Source of the DNA: Chrysopilus asiliformis
Taxonomy: Eukaryota; Arthropoda; Insecta; Diptera; Rhagionidae
Direction of reading: 5' to 3'
Length of the DNA: 64,000 nucleotides
NCBI GenBank assembly: GCA_964034945.1
Contig: OZ035961.1
Location: 89,282,991 to 89,346,990 of the forward strand
Positions 26,101 through 32,608 of this stretch are shown one piece after another; the stretch's first letter is position 1; each line of letters opens with the position of its first letter. The notes below the pieces were generated by a model that did not search any database, had not been told where the DNA came from, and saw only the letters and a list, made by a program, of their open reading frames with translations. Both the position numbers and the translations under genes were made by a program.

Positions 26101-28800
26101 GTTCAGCAGCACCAAGCCAGCAGCACCATATGATTGCTGTGTCAGGTCCGCAGTGGCAGAGATTTTGTAAGGCATTCCCACAGAATTTAAAAAAAATCAA
26201 ACTAAGATGGAATTCAAATGTAGATTTCAAAAAATATTTCTAGTTTTTTTTACTTAGGGGATTGTTTATAAAATACGTCATACTTTTTGGGGAAGCGGAA
26301 ATCTTGGGCAGTATAATGTCGGTACTACACTTCACATAAAATAATCTCGAAAAAGGGTGAAGTAATGAGAGGGGGGTGGGAGGTCCTAAAAGGCGAAAAT
26401 TATCGTGACGTATTTTATAGACAACCCCTAAGAAAAGGTGACGCGGAAATCCAATGTTTCCACTATTCTTACTCCTGTCTCTGTTAAAGAATTTTTGATT
26501 CGCATTCCACTATAAAACCTTAATTGAGACTAACGATTACGATTGAAGCTTCTCGACCAATGACTGTGTTTACATTAGGATTCGTTTTGAGGCGGCACGT
26601 CTTTCGGTCCGGCCAAGTGATGGTGAGGGACGCAGTGGGGAGGGAAACCAAAAAGAGCGAACGAAGTTTAGATTCACTTAAAATTATCGGTCGCAAACCG
26701 GTTTTTGAGTCTGGTCGTTGAAACCTTTGTCTTTAGTTTTCTTGATGAAACTGGTTTAGTGAATTCAGATGAAGCGAACCGTGGGCACACGGCAGAAAAA
26801 TGACGAAAGACAAATTTCTGTTAAAATCACAAAAAACTTGTCTATTGGAACAAATATTTTTGGATGGAAATCTTTGTTTAATATAAAAAAATCGTATTTT
26901 AACAAAAATAGACTTACAAATGATGAAAAAAATAGACTTACAAATGATGACACGATGGCACACCGGGAACGTTTTGTTGCCACATTGCGAACTTTTTAAA
27001 TTTATACATTTTTTTCTTCTACACAAAGGTTATATTTGCACAACCAAACAAATAAAATAAGAATTAGTAAATATTATGCAAATATAAACCTTTTGTGGAG
27101 AGTAAAACGTTTAAAATTGTTCCGTTGTCTTTACAAATCTCGCTTTGCGATACTGCACTATTTCATAATTCTTACTTGACGTTGACGTCATTTTAAAAAC
27201 CACCACATTTACACAAAAATCCAAAAGAAAATATACAATCTTGTGGACTTTTGTGTAAATTGAGAAGTTGTTGAAAAGTTCAGCAGCACCAAGCCAGCAG
27301 CACCATATGATTGCTGTGTCAGGTCCGCAGTGGCAGAGATTTTGTAAGGCATTCCCACAGAATTTAAAAAAAATCAAACTAAGATGGAATTCAAATGTAG
27401 ATTTCAAAAAATATTTCTAGTTTTTTTTACTTAGGGGATTGTTTATAAAATACGTCATACTTTTTGGGGAAGCGGAAATCTTGGGCAGTATAATGTCGGT
27501 ACTACACTTCACATAAAATAATCTCGAAAAAGGGTGAAGTAATGAGAGGGGGGTGGGAGGTCCTAAAAGGCGAAAATTATCGTGACGTATTTTATAGACA
27601 ACCCCTAAGAAAAGGTGACGCGGAAATCCAATGTTTCCACTATTCTTACTCCTGTCTCTGTTAAAGAATTTTTGATTCGCATTCCACTATAAAACCTTAA
27701 TTGAGACTAACGATTACGATTGAAGCTTCTCGACCAATGACTGTGTTTACATTAGGATTCGTTTTGAGGCGGCACGTCTTTCGGTCCGGCCAAGTGATGG
27801 TGAGGGACGCAGTGGGGAGGGAAACCAAAAAGAGCGAACGAAGTTTAGATTCACTTAAAATTATCGGTCGCAAACCGGTTTTTGAGTCTGGTCGTTGAAA
27901 CCTTTGTCTTTAGTTTTCTTGATGAAACTGGTTTAGTGAATTCAGATGAAGCGAACCGTGGGCACACGGCAGAAAAATGACGAAAGACGTGCCGCCTCAA
28001 AGTGAACCTCAATGTAAACACAGTCAATGAGATCAAAGCTTTCAACGATAGGGACATGAAAGCTTTGATCTCATTGGTCGAGGAAGCTTCAATCGTAATC
28101 GCTATCGTTAGTCTGAATTGGACTTAAGACTGGTTGTCTCCCAAGGAAAATTTTAGGTCACTAAAATTAAATTTGAAATTAATATATTTATGGAGAACTG
28201 ACAAATTTTATGCGATTCTTAGGTATGTATTAAACTTTATTTACTTATATATGTATCTTTCGTTTATTTTCTTTCTAACCTTAATTCAACTCTTCATTTA
28301 TGCATGCTGCTAACAAATTTCGTAGCAATAGAAAGTTTTTTTCTTACTTTGAATTTACTTCTTTGGACGATATTGAAAGTTTTGTCCGTTCAAAAACTGT
28401 GATCGATGTGCTTTTATTATAAAATATACTAACATGAAATGCATTTTCAAAGAGAATATTTTACTAAGTGCTGATTTATTTTTGCAAGCCATCGTTAATA
28501 TTATTTTGATATAAAAACTGAATCGAACGATTGTCTTGTTTTGATGTTTCTAAAAAAAAAAGAATTTAAAAAAATCCTGTAAAAATTACATTTCATGAAT
28601 TCTTCTATTTTTTAAATTACAAATTGTGATAAATTAGTGATTTTACAATTTTTCCTGTTATTTTTACAGTCCTCGATGTTGATGCATTTGAGCGTTTATT
28701 GGGTCCATGTATGGAAATTATGAAGCGTAGCATTGATGACTATGAATCTCAACTAATTCGTATTTTCGGGAGCAAAAACAATATAACAGATACACGATAA
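3666..28800 (+). CDS. Pka-R2: PKA regulatory subunit type II (partial at 5' end, three alternative last exons)
   Basis: This is the cAMP sensor and inhibitor of protein kinase A: it holds the catalytic subunit through a substrate-like site and releases it when both cAMP domains fill. Shared exons are 3666-3850, 6118-6218, 11569-11664, 11751-11898, 12233-12308 and 15821-16003. One of three last exons follows (16535-16659, 24720-24838 or 28670-28800). All junctions have AG acceptors and GT donors, and every phase closes. The inhibitor site is RRKSV, with Ser at the phosphate position, which marks type II. Domain A carries [15 protein letters not shown] and domain B carries [15 protein letters not shown], each with the Glu and Arg that bind cAMP. 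About 305 residues lie in the window. Compared with the Drosophila protein as I recall it (377 residues), only the N-terminal docking part is missing and is presumed left of the window. The introns are full of transposon copies. Confidence 0.95.
4211..4802. mobile_element. Repeat family A arranged as a ~590-bp foldback
   Basis: Two family A left halves lie head to head: from ATACCCGTGTGGTAAAACC at 4210, and inverted from the matching end at about 4800. Both halves carry the CGCCAAGATCCCGTCAT box and a (GTCTGTCC)n run, joined near 4540-4590 by the GCGGATTGCGGGCGCA box. The arms pair over roughly 270 bp, so the intron RNA or single-stranded DNA could form a long hairpin. The long Gln/Thr/Asp/Arg and Cys/Pro/Ser/Val reading frames here come from the 4/8-bp repeat and are not genes. 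Confidence 0.8.
4345..4512. repeat. (TCCGTCTG)n octanucleotide microsatellite
   Basis: About 20 near-perfect copies of TCCGTCTG inside family A. The same word is only a few copies long in the other family A insertions (8920-8985, 23101-23172), so this array has expanded here. Confidence 0.9.
4975..5400. repeat. TGATAAA-rich stretch followed by a short hairpin element
   Basis: From 4975 to about 5275 the words TGATAAA, TTTATCA and AATCTGATAAA recur in both orientations. From about 5288 to 5400 an inverted repeat pairs GGCGGCATTCCGCGAGCGTG with its counterpart ending near 5395, with a loop around the sequence TCTTTATTCAAT. It looks like a small foldback element. No coding content is seen. Confidence 0.55.
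5400..5625 (+). repeat. Repeat family C, truncated copy
   Basis: It holds the family C 3' end: a TTTCATAGCTCTAGCTCAAG box, ACAGACTGACAGACAG, then GCTCCAATCGACTTAGAAAT and AAAATTAAGAGGTCGACATT. Related copies are at 12830-13090, 14225-15460 (reverse), 43100-43930 and 50300-50550. Confidence 0.7.
6118..6218 (+). CDS. Pka-R2: Pka-R2 exon: start of cAMP-binding domain A
   Basis: The acceptor is TTTCCTTTCAG ending at 6117 and the donor is ATC|GTAAGT at 6219. It enters in phase 0 and leaves after two bases of a Ser codon. It encodes [19 protein letters not shown] and [15 protein letters not shown], the first strands of cyclic-nucleotide domain A. The [15 protein letters not shown] block is typical of PKA regulatory subunits. 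Confidence 0.95.
6630..7110. mobile_element. DNA transposon MITE with CAGGGTATTCACAG ends
   Basis: Inverted ends CAGGGTATTCACAGTCCTCT pair perfectly over about 25 bp with the complement ending at 7110. Flanking AAT on both sides may be a target duplication. The superfamily is not assigned. The reading frame at 6900-7214 inside and beyond it is not recognised and crosses the element end. Confidence 0.7.
7245..7795 (-). repeat. Repeat family B, copy 2 (reverse)
   Basis: It carries family B blocks in reverse: the TCTAGAAAATAG/TTTTCGAGAAAATTG boxes, an ACAGACAGAC run at 7606-7670, then GGTTCGATGCG and the segment ATCTAATATACTTCTATATGAT that starts copy 1. Confidence 0.65.
8787..9361 (+). mobile_element. 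Repeat family A, near complete copy
   Basis: Left end ATACCCGTATGGTGAAACCA, then CGCCAAGATCCCGTCAT, a short (GTCC/GTCT)n run and GCGGATTGCGGGCGCACGGA. A CATACGAACGAAAACG box follows, and near 9308 CACCATACGGGT, which inverts the left end. A tail with the palindrome GCCAGATTGGC closes the element. Other copies are at 4211-4802, 22971-23556 and 54669-55235. Non-coding, presumably non-autonomous. Confidence 0.75.
9362..11059. other. Pka-R2 intron, no recognised feature
   Basis: AT-rich intronic DNA. The longest frame (10530-10847, about 105 codons) has no recognisable domain, no acceptor/donor context matching the gene, and poor codon quality. I see no exon here. Confidence 0.5.
11060..11430 (+). 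repeat. Repeat family B, copy 3 (truncated)
   Basis: It shares the ACCATTTGTAACGCATTCGACC start, the CATAAACGAAACAGC box, the GATTTTCATTAACCATTCCATACATC box and the end GAATTGTAGCTTTTCT-like segment with copies 1 and 2. It lies about 140 bp upstream of the next Pka-R2 exon. Confidence 0.6.
11569..11664 (+). CDS. Pka-R2: Pka-R2 exon: phosphate-binding cassette of domain A
   Basis: The acceptor is TTTATTTTTAG ending at 11568 and the donor is CACG|GTAATT at 11665. It completes a Ser codon and leaves after two bases of an Arg codon. It encodes [17 protein letters not shown] and the cassette [14 protein letters not shown], which carries the Glu that contacts the cAMP ribose. The cassette Arg is split across the splice. 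Confidence 0.95.
11751..11898 (+). CDS. Pka-R2: Pka-R2 exon: end of domain A and A/B linker
   Basis: The acceptor is AATTGAATAG ending at 11750 and the donor is CAG|GTGAGT at 11899. It begins with the last base of the cassette Arg, then [20 protein letters not shown] and [19 protein letters not shown], ending at VPMLKALQ in phase 0. The Trp in LWAMDR is at the position that caps cAMP or contacts the catalytic subunit in this family. Only 86 bp of intron separate it from the previous exon. Confidence 0.95.
12233..12308 (+). CDS. Pka-R2: Pka-R2 exon: start of cAMP-binding domain B
   Basis: The acceptor is TTCTATTTTTAG ending at 12232 and the donor is AAG|GTGAGT at 12309. It enters in phase 0 and leaves in phase 1. 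It encodes [16 protein letters not shown] and GKGERIIKQ, the helix linking the two domains and the first strand of domain B. Confidence 0.95.
12830..13090 (+). repeat. Repeat family C copy with (GACAGACT)n array
   Basis: About 15 copies of GACAGACT/GACTGACA lie at 12837-12970. They are followed by the family C end: AATGCTCCAATCGACTCAGG, TTAAGATGCTGACTTTTTTC. The array is the family's own short ACAGACTGACAGAC run, expanded here. Confidence 0.8.
14225..15460 (-). mobile_element. Repeat family C, long copy in reverse
   Basis: Read on the - strand this matches 43100-43930. Blocks with ACCGTTATC/GATAACGGT words, cell-like boxes GAATAACATTCTCCACA and TTCCGTTATCTTTTACCG, a CAAAATGGCTGCTTTTTGAA segment, then the octanucleotide array and the end TCCATGAATACAATATTTTA. 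Non-coding. The large frame at 14245-14700 is the array itself. Confidence 0.7.
14297..14695. repeat. (CAGTCTGT)n octanucleotide array, ~49 copies
   Basis: An almost perfect CAGTCTGT array to about 14553, then a block where the unit is CAGCCTGT (with single variants), then CAGTCTGT again. Because 8 and 3 share no factor, each frame reads a 24-bp period, so long open frames are expected by construction. It sits in the intron just before the domain B exon. Confidence 0.95.
15821..16003 (+). CDS. Pka-R2: Pka-R2 exon: core and phosphate-binding cassette of domain B
   Basis: The acceptor is TTTATGTTTTTTAG ending at 15820 and the donor is GCAT|GTGAGT at 16004. Phase 1 in, phase 1 out. It encodes [20 protein letters not shown], then [18 protein letters not shown] and [18 protein letters not shown]. 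It holds the Glu and Arg of the second cAMP pocket. The exon ends with a single T that is shared by all three last exons, each supplying two bases to make Phe. Confidence 0.95.
16535..16659 (+). CDS. Pka-R2: Pka-R2 alternative last exon A (proximal)
   Basis: A long T-rich tract ends in CCACTAATAG at 16534. The exon adds TT to the shared T (Phe) and encodes [20 protein letters not shown] then [21 protein letters not shown], with stop TAA at 16657-16659. The core lines up with the last helices of domain B in exons B and C (F-L-x-x-x-x-F-E-R-L-x-G, I-K-R-x-I-x-x-Y). The Tyr that caps the adenine of cAMP in domain B is kept (RNY). The tail after it is unrelated to the other two and acidic then hydrophobic. 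AATAAA occurs at 16775-16780. It is the most diverged of the three exons. It could be a true isoform or a decaying duplicate, but its frame, acceptor and poly(A) signal are all intact. Confidence 0.75.
16775..16780 (+). terminator. Poly(A) signal after last exon A
   Basis: AATAAA lies 116 bp past the exon A stop codon, with more AATAAA-like words near 16852. It is common in AT-rich DNA, so weak alone, but rightly placed. Confidence 0.4.
17240..18910. repeat. Diverged copies of repeat family E, with a poly-G tract between
   Basis: Segments around 17240-17430 and 18455-18910 share TTTACATTACGACACAAAATTCT, GAATAAATTC and AAATTCGCGGA words with 21975-22215. The 18455-18910 copy contains two arms in opposite orientation. 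A run of 19 G, then T and 6 G, lies at 17612-17637. No coding content. Confidence 0.5.
17612..17637 (+). repeat. Poly-G tract
   Basis: Nineteen consecutive G, a T, then six G in an otherwise AT-rich intron. It could form a G-quadruplex. The exact length may be a sequencing or assembly error. Confidence 0.85.
19401..19814. mobile_element. MITE with ATGGTGGATCTCCATTACT ends
   Basis: The left end ATGGTGGATCTCCATTACT is repeated inverted at the right end (AGTAATGGAGATCCACCAT ending at 19814). Inside there is a second repeated motif, GCGACATCTGGCGACGT/GCGACAACTGGCGACGT, at 19637-19700. Confidence 0.65.
19966..20101. repeat. Short inverted repeat (foldback)
   Basis: TGAGCTAAGCGAGCTCAGC plus TATGTGCCTGTTTA at the left pairs with TAAACAGACACATAGCTGAGC plus TGGCTTAGCTCA at the right. 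The loop is about 50 bp. Probably a small MITE remnant. Confidence 0.6.
20102..21970. other. Pka-R2 intron, no recognised feature
   Basis: AT-rich intronic DNA between last exons A and B. An acceptor-like site at 20293 is followed by 38 open codons, but they are not in the Pka-R2 phase and match nothing I know. No further FERL-type last exon was found. Confidence 0.5.
21975..22215 (+). repeat. Repeat family E copy
   Basis: It opens GTCGTTTACATCTGACACTT and carries TATTCCGCGAATTTT, CAAAATTCTAAAATTTATTT and AATTCGCGGAATAAATTCTG, matching 18455-18910 and, less well, 17240-17430. Internally it is full of short GAATAAATTC inverted words. Confidence 0.55.
22231..22723. mobile_element. MITE with CAGCCCTATTCCCGTAA ends
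   Basis: The left end CAGCCCTATTCCCGTAATCG continues GCGGGACGTGTACGCC and is repeated inverted at the right end, ending GGGAATAGGGCTG at 22723. The arms match at about 30 of 36 positions. ATT flanks both sides and may be the target duplication. Non-coding. Confidence 0.75.
22971..23556 (+). mobile_element. Repeat family A, near complete copy
   Basis: Same order of blocks as 8787-9361, with the left end ATACCCGTATGGTGAAACCA, a (GTCC/GTCT) run of about 70 bp, the GCGGGCGCACGGATTGAGC box, the right CACCATACGGGTCTCC and the GCCAGATTGGC tail. Confidence 0.75.
23921..24181. mobile_element. MITE with long inverted ends
   Basis: AATTGAGGCGTTAAACGCTA then GAGTGGACCAACCCACAT at the left is inverted at the right (ATGTGGGTTGGTCCACTC, ending CCTCAATTGTAT). 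The arms are about 38 bp with few mismatches. Confidence 0.75.
24720..24838 (+). CDS. Pka-R2: Pka-R2 alternative last exon B (middle)
   Basis: The acceptor is GCATAAAATTGCAG ending at 24719. TC completes the shared Phe codon. The exon then encodes [20 protein letters not shown] and [18 protein letters not shown], with stop TGA at 24836-24838. FERLLG and MKRNIxxY follow the family closely and the cAMP-capping Tyr is present (EHY). The tail differs from the canonical one: three Cys in the last seven residues (CRNCSC). Such a tail could be lipid-modified or form disulphides; it resembles a CxC prenylation end, but that normally needs a Rab context. Two AATAAA words follow within 200 bp. Strong acceptor and conserved core make this a likely real isoform. 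Confidence 0.85.
25011..25033 (+). terminator. Poly(A) signals after last exon B
   Basis: AATAAA at 25011-25016 and again at 25028-25033, about 175 bp past the stop, followed by a GT/T-rich stretch (TGTTGGTAATGTTTTATTT), as expected of a cleavage region. Confidence 0.5.
25162..25619. mobile_element. MITE with AGGGCWATTCACTCTT ends, TA-flanked
   Basis: Left AGGGCTATTCACTCTTTATC and right (inverted) AGGGCAATTCACTCTTGATC, both followed by GTAG, with TA outside each end. The inner part holds ACTACAATCTACC/ATCGTAGTTTTTGTCG words in both orientations. Non-coding. Confidence 0.75.
25634..27987 (+). repeat. 1177-bp direct tandem duplication
   Basis: 25634-26810 and 26811-27987 are two head-to-tail copies; I saw no difference by eye. 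The duplication took in part of a foldback element, so that element now has two left ends (26519, 27696) but one right end (about 28130). The near-identical small frames at the same offset (for example 25934/27111 and 26524/27701) are copies of one non-coding sequence. It lies in the intron before last exon C. Confidence 0.92.
26257..26430. mobile_element. Small MITE with AGGGGATTGTTTATAAAATACGTC-type ends
   Basis: TTAGGGGATTGTTTATAAAA then TACGTCA at the left is inverted at the right (TGACGTATTTTATAGACAAC then CCCTAA). It recurs at 27434-27607 as part of the tandem duplication. Similar CCATAAAATACGTCACAC words occur at 36208 and 46786-46945. Confidence 0.65.
26519..28130. mobile_element. Nested foldback element (outer ACTAACGATTACGATTGAAG ends, inner family D)
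   Basis: Outer ends: GAGACTAACGATTACGATTG then AAGCTTC and CGACCAATGA at 26524 and 27701, inverted at 28065-28120. Inner ends: TGTGTTTACATTAGGATTCG then GGCGGCACGTCTTTCG, inverted at 27985-28022 (CGAAAGACGTGCCGCCTC). A relative of the outer element is at 60135-60475; a relative of the inner one (family D) at 37668-37952. Confidence 0.75.
28670..28800 (+). CDS. Pka-R2: Pka-R2 last exon C (distal, canonical)
   Basis: The acceptor is TTATTTTTACAG ending at 28669. TC completes the shared Phe. The exon encodes [20 protein letters not shown] then [22 protein letters not shown], with stop TAA at 28798-28800. The tail [10 protein letters not shown] is the one I recall from Drosophila Pka-R2, so this is the ancestral last exon. 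The Tyr in DDY is the cAMP-capping residue. It lies almost 12.7 kb beyond the shared donor at 16004. Confidence 0.95.
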
Positions 28801-30040
28801 AAAGTCTGATATCATTTTATTAATTATAATAATCAAATTTCATAATAAATTTAATGAAAATGAAATTAATTAAATTAATAAATGGTAATATGAGTAATAA
28901 TAATAAAATTTAAAAATTAAATTTTTGAAACAAGCAACAAAATAAATTAAAAAGGAATCATAAATTATTAAAAACTATGTATTTAAAATGGGGGATAAAA
29001 TGTAATAAGAAATAAATACAATTCGATGCCATGTGAAATTTATGAAATAAAGAAAATTATAAGTGAAGAAAAATGTTAAAATTTATTTTAAAGTAATTTA
29101 ACAAAAAAAAAACACACACAAGAATTATTATTAATAGAATAATAATTGTTGAATTAAATATGAAGGGAAAATCAAATTATCTAAAGGAATATTTAATTGG
29201 GATGAATTATAAGTAAATTATTATAAATCAAATATTGTAATTTATTTTCTAAAATGAATAAATTGTGTATTTAGTTTAACGCAACAAGAAAAAAAATGCA
29301 TAATTAATATAAAAGAGAGTCATGTGAGCAAAAAAGAAAAAAAATTGAAGAAAAAAAAAGAAATTAAAAAAAATCAACTAGAAAAGAAGAAGAAAAATAT
29401 TTAACAATTATATTTGTACTACTATAAAGAAAGTAAAATTAAAAAGAAAATAAATATTAAAATTTAAGTAAAATGAAGCACGAAAAAGATAAAAAGAAAG
29501 TAAAAAAAAATTAGATATATAAAAAAGGGAAAAATTCTTCAAGTGATGTTTATTTAAAAAAAAACAATTTTAATAAAATAAAATTAATTTTAAAACAAAA
29601 AAGAATACCACCAGCAGGTAATTTAGGCTCAAAGTCACATTTAAGATAAAACAAATTAATAACAAGCAACAAATATTGTGTAAAAAAAATTATGTTTACT
29701 TTTTAACATGAATTCTTGGTTGTCACCGCATTAGGGAAAAAATATCCATTTTAACTAAAAAAAATCTTGTCTGTTCTTTTCTATTAATCTCTTCGTATTT
29801 ATGCTTTTTTTGGTTTCTTCTTTTGGTCGAAATTTTGGACAAATAAAAGCACCTAGAAATCAATCGTAGGCAAAAATCAAAAACGAAACGATTTGAAAGG
29901 GGAATAGCTTTTGCATTTTTAACAAATTATCCAAGATATCGTATTAAAACTTTTTATAACAGCAAGAAAACTGCTATCTAGTCAACAAAAAGTAATATTT
30001 CACAAATGTGTTTGCATCTTTTTTTTCTTTAAGAAATTTA
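28801..30040 (+). other. Probable 3' UTR of the distal Pka-R2 form
   Basis: A strikingly A-rich (on the + strand), G/C-poor stretch that begins right at the stop codon and runs for about 900-1200 bp. AATAAA occurs at 29046-29051 and repeatedly afterwards, so the poly(A) site cannot be fixed by eye. No reading frame of note. Confidence 0.5.
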
Positions 30041-30045
30041 AACTA

Positions 30046-30173
30046 GACCCCTATCACCGAACACGATACGATTGATTCGAATCGTAAATTTAATGTTGTT
30101 AGTGTTTTATACAATAATACAATTACAAATTTACGATTCGAACCAATTGCATCGTGTTCGGTGATAGGGTCCC
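30046..30173. mobile_element. 128-bp palindromic MITE
   Basis: GACCCCTATCACCGAACACG then ATNCGATTGNTTCGAATCGTAAATTT at the left is inverted at the right (ending GTGATAGGGTCCC at 30173). The arms cover nearly the whole element, with a loop of about 35 bp. Confidence 0.8.
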
Positions 30174-31038
30174 TGAAAATAAAGATTGTATAGTATGGAA
30201 GGGGGTTTTCTTTTGTTCGTCATTTCGATGTGTCGTTTTGCCAATCAAACAATCACAAGACGTAATTCTCTAACCTTTAGGAAATCTTTATACTAACAAA
30301 ATATAAATTCTAATTAGAAACAAGTGAGTAATACACGTAAAACTGGTGAAGAAAATAAAAATGTTGTAAGGCAAAATTAATAAAAGAAATTAATCAAATT
30401 ATTCATTCGATGTGCGTGTGTTAATAAAAAAAATACTATCTTCTTTAACAAAAAAAACCAAACAAATAATTATGTAATTAATTTATTTATAGCTTTTGCT
30501 ATAAAACGATTACGAGATAATTAAATTTAGCGAAAAGAAATATCAATTTTTTAATTTCGCACGTTCAAAATAAATACGAGTAACTCGATCTTCATTTTTC
30601 TATAAAAAAAAAATGTTCATTTACTTATTTTTGTGTCATTCATTGTAAGAAAGAAAATTATTGAATTTCTTATTTTGTTTTATGTTGAATTGAATTTAAT
30701 TAGTGAAATTTTGTCAAAGATTTTGTTGAATTTATAAGTTGTTATTAAAACAAGTTTTTTATTTTAATCAAATTGGCTGTTTTTAATTACTTTTTGTTCA
30801 ATTGTTTTTTTTATTACCTGAATTTCGATTTTCGATTATCCGGATAACCGATTCCAGGGGACCTATTATGAAATACGATCGTAATCGTAACGATCGGAAC
30901 TTGTGTTTTGTTGTTGTTATGCTAGTATCAGACTTAGTTACTTTTCTCGCGCTGCTTTTGTACTGCAGCTGCAAAAGTAGCGTGCGATGTTCATACGCAA
31001 TACATGACAGGAAAATTTTGGTCAAATTTTTAAACTTA

Positions 31039-31270
31039 ATGGGCCTTACCAATGACCCGTGACTAACTTAGTAACAGCTTTTGGTGTGTGCGAAACGGGC
31101 TATTTGCTTGCTAATTCTAGTAAGTTTTCACACATTTATCACAGCGAATTTAAAACTTTTCAAATCCTATAAAAACTAGGATTTGAACCGAAATTAGCAA
31201 GCAAATAGCCCGTTTCGCACACACCAAAACCTGTTACTAAGTTAGTCACGGGTCATTGGTAAGGCCCATT
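31039..31270. mobile_element. 232-bp palindromic MITE
   Basis: ATGGGCCTTACCAATGACCC then GTGACTAACTTAGTAACAG and GGTGTGTGCGAAACGGGC at the left, inverted at the right and ending GGTAAGGCCCAT. The arms exceed 80 bp with few mismatches. Frames on both strands (30798-31062) only reflect the repeat and its flank. Confidence 0.8.
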
Positions 31271-32036
31271 CAGTTTACATATTTATCCTAATTAAACTGA
31301 GTTCAAATGTTTGTAAATAACAAAACCGCAGAACCTTTTTCAATTAAATAGTTTGAATTTTCTTTTTCTGGGTGAATTTATAACAAAAAAAGTTGAATTT
31401 TTAAACCCAAAAAGGGAAATTCTACTGTAGAGAAAATTGTAATATTTGTAAAGTTTTTTTTTTTTGCAAAAGGGAAATCATCACATTTGTAAGGGTGTTT
31501 GTTAAAGCATTTTCTTGCGTCACACATTTTTTAAAGCAAGTTTTTAAGAGCCGGAAATCGTGCTGCTAACCGACAATTTTTGAGCCCGCACCCTCCGGCT
31601 TCATATAGGCTACTCTGATCCACAATGTTGGGCTGGTAAACTTGCTTTATCAACAACTCGGTGCAGACAACATTAAGCCTGTAATGGTTTAAAAATTAAA
31701 TCCATTGTCGAAATTTTTCGTTTTTCGGTTTAATTTTTCAACTTTTGTTTACAAAATTTCATTTTAGAAAAAATCAACTTTGTCTTTTAACATTGAAACC
31801 AAAAGTATAAATTTTCAACTTTTTAGGATCAAATTTTCAACTAAGTTGGTGAAAAAAGCCACATTTAAACTAAAAAGTTGAAAATTTATACTTTTGGTTT
31901 AAATAAAAAGTTTAAAACCATCGAAAAATCGTGTTTTAAACACTCTTGGTTGAAAGTTTTTGAACTAAATTGTTTAAAAAATCGTTTTAAACTCAAAATA
32001 GTTGAGTCGAGTTTAAAAACTTCGACCCGTGTAGAC

Positions 32037-32608
32037 TAGACATGGGTAACGCAGCGCTGCGTTGCGCCATTGCGTTGATACAGTGTACTGCGCTATAAGC
32101 GCTGATACGCGAATAAAAATTTTAGTAGCGCAATAGCGCACATAACGCAAACGAGTCAAACGAAACAACTTGGTTATTGAGCCAACTGTTGGGGAAATTT
32201 TTACATATGTATTCAATACGATAGAGGGGAAATATCGCCTTGTCTTGCTTTCTCGCACATTGACTTATAGACAAGCCCAAAAATACAATTTCTTGTTATG
32301 TACATATTCTCTTTTCATGGGTCTTGTTAGCGCAGTAACTCAACTCAGCACTGTATCTCATGTCTATTGTAAATACATATGATACACAGCGCAGTATTGA
32401 GTTATTTTGTTTGTTCCTCCTCTTGATCGAAAAATTGACTGTTTCACATAACGAATTGACAACGCGGCAAAAAAGCGCAGCCATAATGACGATGGTTCCA
32501 ACCGGTGCGCCATATGGCGCAATTGCGTTAACGCACTGCGCTGATACAGTGTACTGCGCTTGCGCAACTGTATCAGCGCACGAAATTTTACTGCGTTACC
32601 CATGTCTA
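32037..32608. mobile_element. hAT-like non-autonomous element
   Basis: Ends TAGACATGGGTAACGCAG and CTGCGTTACCCATGTCTA are perfect inverted repeats. Outside them the 8-mer GTGTAGAC is present on both sides (32029-32036 and 32609-32616), the 8-bp target duplication of hAT transposons. The inside is rich in GCGC/TTGCGC words in both orientations and encodes no transposase. Confidence 0.88.

Noticed and set aside
25934..27898. Pairs of near-identical frames (about 98 and 65 codons)
   Set aside because: They repeat at the 1177-bp offset because the DNA is duplicated. They lie in non-coding transposon sequence with no transposase motif.
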